Of a stretch of DNA of 64,000 nt, positions 56,220 through 64,000 are shown one piece after another. Below the pieces are notes generated by a model. The model was given only the letters and a program-made list of their open reading frames with translations, was not told the DNA's origin and did not search any database. Made by a program: the position numbers and the translations under genes. Source of the DNA: Stratiolaelaps scimitus (Eukaryota > Arthropoda > Arachnida > Mesostigmata > Laelapidae); NCBI GenBank assembly GCA_019614645.1, contig JABWDB010000005.1, positions 10,448,001 through 10,512,000 on the forward strand, written 5' to 3'. Position 1 is the stretch's first letter; each line of letters opens with the position of its first letter.

Positions 56220-59200
56220 TCCCAGGGCTATCGACAAGTAACAACGGCGAATAACAGACTCCTATGGTCGGCCGGCTATACCGATGGTAGACAGCTTAAA
56301 CCAGATCCCTCTGCACGCGCCCCGGACGTCCCGAATTGAGGACATCCCGGTACTACATACGTAGCCTGATTTCTACGTACAGATTAATACTATGTATATG
56401 ATAATTATAACCACAGTGTCATCAGCGTGGCAACCATCTGTGATGCATGAGTTTACAGCAACCTGTCCTTGCTTGCAGCTAACTAGTGCAAAGTGTCGCA
56501 GGATCAAGTAACGTGCGACTGCTTATCAAATTGTTGCCATTGCGTTATTATTATAATTATTATTATTATCATACTTACCGCTAATATTTGATACAAATTG
56601 AAAACTAATGACTCCACTCATAATAATACTCATCGTACTAGTAATAATTGTAAGCAGCATAAGAAGAACCGAAATGTTGATTGAATCCTAGTTACAAGTG
56701 TGTGTGTGTAGAGCTTGCCGACTATCCTTATCGCACTGTATACTGTTCAACATTTCCAATATTTTGTGCATTGATTCGAGATGATAGAGCATACGATGAG
56801 GATGGTCAAACCCGGTCTTATCTATTGTCGAGTGTCGAGTAATGTTAGAACATCATCTCGTCCACAGTGTGTCTTCAACCCCGTAGTGGCTGTCCTGGTC
56901 TTTCTGTGATCAACCGTGGGCTTGCCGTATTCTAGGGACGTTACCGTAATGGCTAAAGGATTTTGATCGTAGAGGGGGCATGCAATCCGAATTAACATAA
57001 CGCTAATGTAACATGCAGCGGATGGTATGCATACATCTAAAGCGTTGCAGTAAGTTGACGTAGATGGCATCTGGGCAATGAGATGCCAACACGAACTTGA
57101 CATCACTGGATAGCTTTTGAATTTCATTGCAATTTCTCAGTCAAAAAATTGGTGCTCAAAAATGCAGATCTTATCATTGTGTGTCGTTAAGGTCGGTGCG
57201 AAGTGTCGCACGATGTAGCCTGAGCATGTCTTTACATATGTCCATATATAGTATGTATCTATTGGTTGGTTTTGGCGAAGGCGCAGGCTGGGCCCCGTAA
57301 GACTTTGCAGTCTGGCCGCATCGGGCCTAGATTTTCTTTTCGCAATTTAGACACGTCTACAATTTTGTCGACCGTGTAATGTAATGCGATTGCGAGAAGA
57401 ACAAAGATTGTTCTCGTCTATAGAGTTAGACTGTATCAGGCGACTCCGTACACAGACAGTGTTCGCTCATGGAGCGATGCAAAAAACCCTGTATTTGCTG
57501 GACTATTGAAGAATTTCTCATGTTTTTCGAGTACGCCCGGCTAGAGCAGAATAGCTCTAATCGTCAATGAGCAGCTCTACGCAACTGCTGCGCACCGTTT
57601 GCGACGTCGGACAGAGATACACCGACAAGTTAAACGAGGAATCTGATTCGACTGAATCTGACGACTGTTGATGGCATGCACAACATGCCACTCTTAATAT
57701 TTGTTGAAATTGTAGTTATACAAAGTACAGTTGTTCAGCCTTGCCATTGGTGTTTTGGGTAAGGTACTCGTTGAATCGACGTAGACATTGATCTAGACCT
57801 TGTAATATCAGATGAAAGCTTTGTTGAGGATGGCAACAATGGCTGTGTCGTTACAACACTATTGGATTTCGGATCAGTACGACACATATAGGACTTAATC
57901 GCTTGAGCTCTAGTGTCAATAGCTGAGATGTACTTTTCTATGGAACAAGCAAGCCCCCTCGACTTGGTTATCGATCACATAGTTTAGCGTCCAAACAGGT
58001 GTGTTCTGTTAAGCGCCATAAGAGGATCGTACGTTAGCGTAATTTTCTCTTTGCCATCGTAGTATATGTACGTGTCTCTCTCCCCACAATCGCGCCTGAC
58101 CGCGCGCATCAATGAAGGAGTAAACTCGTAGAGTTCGAGCAAGAACCCCAGTTACGGGGGGAGACGACTTCGGTAGGCAGAGCTCTCTCAAAGCGAGCAG
58201 CACACCTCCGCAGTGCTCCAGAATTGGACTACAGCAAATCTGGATCATTTTCCATCGTTTCTCCGCTTATGTCCAATTCACTGCATGCATAAAGCAAACA
58301 ATAGGGGCGTGGGAACCTCCGCGTTTCGCTTCTCCGATAACCGACAGTAATGAATAAGTGGACTATATGTTTTGTTATAGCGTAATTATGTATGTTTCCT
58401 CATTGTTATGTGTACTTCCTCAGAAGTTCTTCGACGTGGCCAAAGCTTTCGACCACAATTGCTGCCACTTCTCATTTCATTTTTGCACCGGGGGCATCTT
58501 CTCTTCTTTGTCACTATTTGTTCTCGTGTATTTTTGCCTCGTACTAGCCTTGTGCTTGCTCACCTGTCGCTAGACGAGTTGTGGAAGCGATTCGACATTC
58601 ATGTGGCATACGCATCTCCGACGGCTAGCATACTGTGGTTCGCTTATAAGTAATCAGTAAGGGACGACTTATCGTCGAACCATTGTGATAGTGCTATTGA
58701 GCTGTTGCTGCTGCTGCGCATCTTCTTCTGACAGACAGTTACGGATCTCGAGTGGGCGTGTTTCTCTACCTCTTGATTCATTGTGGTACTTCTAGCAAGC
58801 TGGAAGTGCCTCGTCGTTTGCTGCGGCTAAAACCAAACGAATGGTCGATGAAACCATCCATTTTCGATCTATCCATTACGATCTTGCTATCGTATTGAGT
58901 GTCCATGAGTTGAGAGAGTTTATTGCTTATTGCCTTACATGTCGCTATGATTGCAGTCGAAGCTCTTTTTGTTTGATAATGTCGAAGTCATCAGATGTCG
59001 TGTGTTTTAGAACTCGGTGAATATGTCGGTGTGTCCTCGTCGATTGCTGCTTTGCGTTGTAGGTCGAACATAAATTTAGTAGCTAACATTCTATTTAGCG
59101 ATCGTTCAGAGGTTAAAGACAAAAAGAGCAAGGAAAAAACAAAGCGCACACACGTATGATAAGCCAAGCAAAATACAAATGTTACATCTACCGGCTAGTT

Positions 59201-59600
59201 AGAGCAAGTTTGACGTGTCGTTGGGTAACATCTTCTGCTTGTGAGTCTCGATGTCTTTGCTGTGCTGCGAGCGTGAACGTCTGTAGATCTCTGTGGAGAC
59301 CGGCGGGTATTGCGTGGTCTCCGACTCGTCGAATCCCTTGTTCTCGTTTATTGGTGTTGTTATTGTTTTTCTAGCCTGGACGTATCCGCGGACGTTTCGT
59401 TCGCATACAGAGAAAGAACGTCGCGGATAGTTGTTCGTCGTTTTCCGAAATCGATTGGTGATCGGCATTCACGGACTTATGTGTAATTATGTTCCATCAT
59501 GCAGTGTTGTGATTAGATCATGCACGTACATGGGCTATATGATTGATAGATCGATCGTCGCTAGCTAGTTCATCGGTGCTAGATTGCGTGCAAAAATGAA
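56220..59600. other. Interval without a recognised gene
   Basis: No gene with recognisable features. Open frames at 58358-58653 are hydrophobic but in overlapping registers. Confidence 0.4.
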
Positions 59601-60313
59601 CTGCAGTGGACATTCATATTCTTCAGCTGATTTTCATAGATCTCTCTCTCTCGCTCTTTCTCTCTCTCTCTTTTTCTCTGTCTTATATTTTACATGATCA
59701 TTGTGATGATGATGATGATGATGATACAGCTAAAAGCACATTGGCTTGTATCCGCCTAGTAGTGCAGAGAGTCGTGGTAAGAGTCAGGCAGAAAAATAGC
59801 TGAGTAACACTGGCGCGTCAAGTGGCAACAGCTAAGAGCCAGTTGATGACACGCAGATCTGCCGTGCCACCTATGGGCGGCTTCTTCGGCTACGACGCTG
59901 TTTCGTTGCTGCTTAGTCGGCTCGTAGGCGCTGCTGCTAAACTGCATAAACTGCAGTATAGTCTATCCCAAACCCCCACGTCACGCTAGATCCGATGGCG
60001 ATCGATGAAGGGTTAGCAGAGATGGGAGGATGGCACTTTGTCCGCGCCCGCGTTGTTACTCATGTTTGCGTTGGCGCAGATCAACGCCTGCTGTCAGCTG
60101 GTTTGCGGTCCACCATTATTGCCGCAGGCATCATTGTCGATCTGATGGTGTATTGGGTGGTTGTTGTTACATTCTGTTGACATTATTATTGCTGTGGATA
60201 TTGTGCTGGGACATCTGCGTGTGGTCTCATCTGATCAGGTCATGTAGTCCCTGTGGTAGTTCTGTGCTCTCGGTGGGGCGCCCCGGCAATCGGCACGCCG
60301 CACCTACAACAAG

Positions 60314-60372
60314 ATGTTGTTGTTGCTGGTCGTTGTTGTTGTTGTTGTTGTAGATGTTGTTGTTGTAGATGT
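60314..60372. repeat. TGT microsatellite
   Basis: Runs of gttgtt interrupted by ctggtc and by two tagat units, within the TG-rich block. Confidence 0.9.
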
Positions 60373-60671
60373 TCGTTTTGGCGACGTCATTATCCCTATT
60401 GATATGTTAGCCTATCATTTCCGGTTGGACAAGTTTTCTTGTGGTTCAACCGTTCGGATTAAAAGTTTTCGTGCAGTCTGTTAGAAATGCTTCTAACGTT
60501 GCTTAGAATTGTTGTTAGTGTTATCGTTGCTGCGCGTTGTTCTTACAAATCTCTTTCGATTGCTGTTCTCTCTGATCGTCTTAATATGTATTGCACTTTC
60601 ATCAAAAAAACATTACTGTCATCCTGCTGTATCTATATGTTGTTACACTACAGGTGTGACTTGACTGGCAG

Positions 60672-60777
60672 ACGGTAGCGGCAACAGAGTCATCCATATT
60701 ATGCGAAACGTATAATTTTTGTCGTAACTAAAAATCTATCGATAAAATCTAGCGATAGTTTCCGCTGCCGCTACCGT
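60672..60777. repeat. 106-nt element with 12-bp terminal inverted repeats, MITE-like
   Basis: acggtagcggca at 60672-60683 is the exact reverse complement of tgccgctaccgt at 60766-60777. An inner 6-bp stem (ctatcg/cgatag) lies just inside the right arm. Both outer flanks carry ggca (left before one extra g, right directly), a possible short target duplication. It could be a small non-autonomous DNA transposon or an RNA structure. Confidence 0.6.
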
Positions 60778-62232
60778 GGCACAAGTTCGAATTTTCGAAA
60801 ATTCCGATTTCCCAAAACAATGCTACGTGTGAATGGTGAACGATGGGTGAAGAATAATACCACACAACAATGTTGAGCACTTCCGAGTCGGCTAAGTAAA
60901 GCACATGTAGCATATGTTTGTGTGTGTGTGTGTGTGTGTGTTGATTGCTGCGGAATATGAAGGGTTTTCGGGAGCTCGTAGTAGACGTGTGACGATACGC
61001 TATTGGAGAAGCCAAAAGCAAGAGGCTGCCGGAGCGAAGTGAGGTCGAAGTGTCGACGGGTTACACTCGGTGGAGGTTTTATATACGAACGAGAACGTAT
61101 GCGTCCGAAGAAATCATGTCTAGCGATCGATCCGCAGGCCCCCACGCGATGCGACTCGTGGTTAGTGAGAGAAAGAGCGTTGAGAAAAGTTGCTGTTGTT
61201 TTTTCATTTTACCTTGAGGAAAACATCTGCGTCTTAGGGGAGAGGCTATTACTTATTATTAGTATTACTTATTGGAAAATGTCCTTGTCTTAAAAAAAAA
61301 AGTAGTACTTTTATCGGCTGTACCAGGGCCAGTATTTGCGTTCGCGGGACACAAATCGGCGAGAGATCGCTTACGACACAACGAGCTTGTGGACAACGCC
61401 TGACAACGCGTTCTGTGCCTGATCCGTATATAGAGCTCTGATCAAGACCCCGGTGTAACTGATAGATGAAACGATTCAACATCATACTATCATATTTGAC
61501 ATTTGACAACTGACATCTAGCTAGATCGTTCTTTCTACACGAGGCTCGCCAGCGACCTACAGATCTTGTGTCGGACATCGTATTCAATCAACTGCTGTGA
61601 ATATATTGTTGATGGTCTCAAATAATCATCAGCAGCATCGGCATCAAACGAGGCGTATGCGTACGAGGATATTTACAAAACAATCAGTGCGGTCCTCAAA
61701 ACGTTGGTCCTCATTATCATCAGTATCATCGTCTTGTCCCGCACTCTGAATGCAATCATAGCACTGATTATCCTGAGACTGATCGGGGTGGTCACGTTAA
61801 AGAACGTACACAATAAATAAGACGGTGCGCTGTGGATTTTCTCTCCCATCATCATCATCATACTCCGGGCTTGATTTGAAAATGTGTGGTGCTTGTTTGC
61901 CGATGCGTGGGTGCCGATCTAGCGGCGTGTCTGTGCATTTGTACGTGTTAAGGATTTGGATATTGCGGGTTACGGATCCCCCGTTCACGGGCTCGGCCAG
62001 GTCGTAGAACGGCTCTGTTTGTGGTGTGTGAAGTGGCGGGCGAATTTTTCTCATGTTTGGTGTAGACGTGAACTGGGGGGTGCTGGTAGGATATTAGTTG
62101 TACGCCTTGTTTGTGATTCCTCGTTACGTTCGCACTTCGTTGTGAAGTCAAAGCGGAAACGAAGCAGTCGTGTTGTTGTTTTTGTTGTGGTTGTCGTCGC
62201 TTACCCTTAAATGATGTAACTTACCGAGTTGA

Positions 62233-62250
62233 CTTGACGCTCACGTCAAG
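62233..62250. repeat. Perfect 7-bp hairpin with 4-nt loop
   Basis: cttgacg, loop ctca, cgtcaag. Small structure in the TG-rich block; no assigned role. Confidence 0.6.
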
Positions 62251-63042
62251 TGTATTGCCGTCATTATTGATAGTGTTGCCGTTATTGCCGTCATATCTGT
62301 GTTAGTGATTTTCGTAAACCAGCTTTATATCCAATGCTTAATTATGTACGTCACGTGTGTGTGTGTGCGTGTGTGTGTTAAGAGGTGTTAAAGCAGCTGC
62401 TGAAGGCTGTGGTAACTACAGCCATCTCAGAGGAAATCTATTTTAGAAAGAACACATTGAACACATTGCCATCTTGACACTTCCATCGTCAATGGCTGGT
62501 TAGAAATGGCATTGAACAATATTTGCTGGGGAAGGCCAACAGAGGCCTGAGGGAACCACAGACGAAACAGGTGTTCAACGAAATTGTCATATTTTAGCGG
62601 TAGTGAGGGTAGTGACTCGTGGTTCGAGCATACTACATATTCACATATGCCCCTTTAAAAATCAAGGACTCACGTGAAGATTACGTATGAGACGGGGATG
62701 GTGCTCGTACACTGGCAAGTATGGATGTGGTGGTCTAGCAAGAATTATTATTGCAGTAACACTGCTATATGTGGATTGCTTATTGTCGTGGTGGTGCAAT
62801 CTCTGCGGCTATTGGCTGTAACATCAACGGTTGTGTAACACAAGTAGGCTGTTGTTGTTATTGAGCTATGAGTCGTATTGCTACAATACTTTATGAATAC
62901 AGAATCAGATTCGTTTGCTGTGGTATGTTTGTCTCTATTGCTTAATGCACAATAGTTCCATTTTATTGTATGTTTGCTTCTGTATCACCCGAGCCATCGT
63001 GCTTTGTAATAGCTGGATGACGAGGGCGCATGCTCAGTATGT

Positions 63043-63044
<2 letters not shown>

Positions 63045-63093
<49 letters not shown>
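63045..63093. repeat. TA microsatellite
   Basis: About 49 nt of alternating TA with a single G interruption (tatgtata). Confidence 0.95.
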
Positions 63094-64000
63094 GGTACTA
63101 TAAGTCAGTCTATTTGTTGGCCTTCGGGATGAAAGATGCTTCGCGGTTGAGTGGGAAGTCATCAGATGGTCAATACCGTTTAGGCTAATGGTTAATGACT
63201 TAACACCTATCATATTTTTCTCACCCCACGAGACGTGTGACCGCTCATTGCAAGGCTCGCTTTGGAGAGTGGCAGGGTGTTTGGCCGATTCTTGACCTCC
63301 AGTTCCGACCGCTGGGGGGGCATTATATGACTAGGACGTCTTGAACTAAAAGGATAAGATTGGATTGGAGCGGGGTAGATCCAGGATTGATGGAGGATGG
63401 GTTGTTGGGAGTTGTTAGCACCGTTTTAGTTATTAGTACACTATTTATACATACATTTAGTTTAATAATATTTAGCTAGGATTTATGCTTATCATGATGA
63501 TTATTATTGTTATTATTATATTCGCAGTAGTAGGGTATAGTATCGGGTGGCGCTGGAGGGTGTTGGCGGCAACTGGCTGCTTCCAGATGAAGGAGCTCTT
63601 CGCTTGAATAGAACGATATGTTTGCGACTGCAGCGAACTTGAGGGGTCGTTCAGACCTCAGGTCCAGCACGCATCGACGTCTTGTTCAATGTCTCTTGAT
63701 GAGTCATACTTGTCAATCAGCCGGTTTCTAATACGTCTTGATGGGACGTCAAGACTAAGACCGGCATGCACTAGGGGATCCAAGTGTGCTTGGATATGCT
63801 TAATTGGAAGCGCTGAAATATCCCCCTCCCGTCTATGGGGCTGTCATTTTTGCAGTCGTTTCCATCTGACCGCCCGTGTCCTATTGTCGGATGGGATCTG
63901 CACCATCATTCGGTCTGATGTGACGGTGTGATTCGTTTGCTGGCGGCGACTGTACAGAGGCTCTTTTTGTAATTCTCTTCTCTAACTGGACCTGTGGGGT

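Larger units (their letters stand above)
59601..63600. other. TG-rich block, possible long 3' UTR or intron
   Basis: The plus strand is rich in tgttg and gtgtgt words: CT run 59638-59684, GAT run 59703-59726, TGT run 60314-60372, GT runs 60917-60941 and about 62356-62379, and TA run 63045-63093. Strand asymmetry of this kind is common in transcribed non-coding sequence. No coding exon recognised. Confidence 0.4.

Noticed and set aside
1..64000. CRISPR array, rRNA operon or prokaryotic gene cluster
   Set aside because: No regularly spaced direct repeats, no rRNA-like sequence and no runs of adjacent long ORFs.

Overview
This is eukaryotic nuclear DNA, most likely from an arthropod and possibly a mite or tick. 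Three things point that way: a gene split by introns of about 0.7 to 3.1 kb with GT-AG boundaries, a decayed R1-clade non-LTR retrotransposon, and many TA, GT and GA microsatellites with a tRNA-headed SINE. The species cannot be fixed from sequence alone. No prokaryotic gene organisation, rRNA gene, functional tRNA gene or CRISPR array was seen.

About 0.4-11.4 kb (minus strand): one well-supported gene, a Cys-loop ligand-gated channel subunit of the nicotinic acetylcholine receptor (nAChR) type. It is assembled here from seven exons whose splice phases all match: signal peptide, ligand-binding domain, Cys-loop, vicinal-cysteine loop C, and M1 to M4. The subunit is strongly divergent. It has 17 instead of 13 residues between the Cys-loop cysteines, a short tryptophan-containing M2, Phe in place of the first loop C Tyr, and no recognisable cytoplasmic-loop exon. 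A retroelement relic sits in its last intron. A possible signal-peptide ORF faces away from it at 11.8 kb.

About 12-31 kb: mostly non-coding, with several splice-bounded candidate exons (best at 18.2 and 19.5 kb), copies of a dispersed repeat at 17.8, 23.0 and 30.6 kb, and a SINE fragment at 21.8 kb.

About 31.6-34.5 kb (minus strand): an R1-clade retrotransposon relic carrying an ORF1 tail, endonuclease, reverse transcriptase and C-terminal region, broken by frameshifts and stops.

About 34.5-64 kb: mostly non-coding. It holds isolated candidate exons and small ORFs (38.5, 40.0, 41.9, 43.3, 45.3, 46.8, 52.8 and 56.0 kb), a full tRNA-derived SINE at 53.8 kb, an AT-rich block at 54-55.7 kb and a TG-rich block at about 58-63.5 kb that could be a long 3' UTR or intron. 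Single-exon calls outside the receptor and the retrotransposon are tentative, because chance ORFs of this size are expected in 64 kb.
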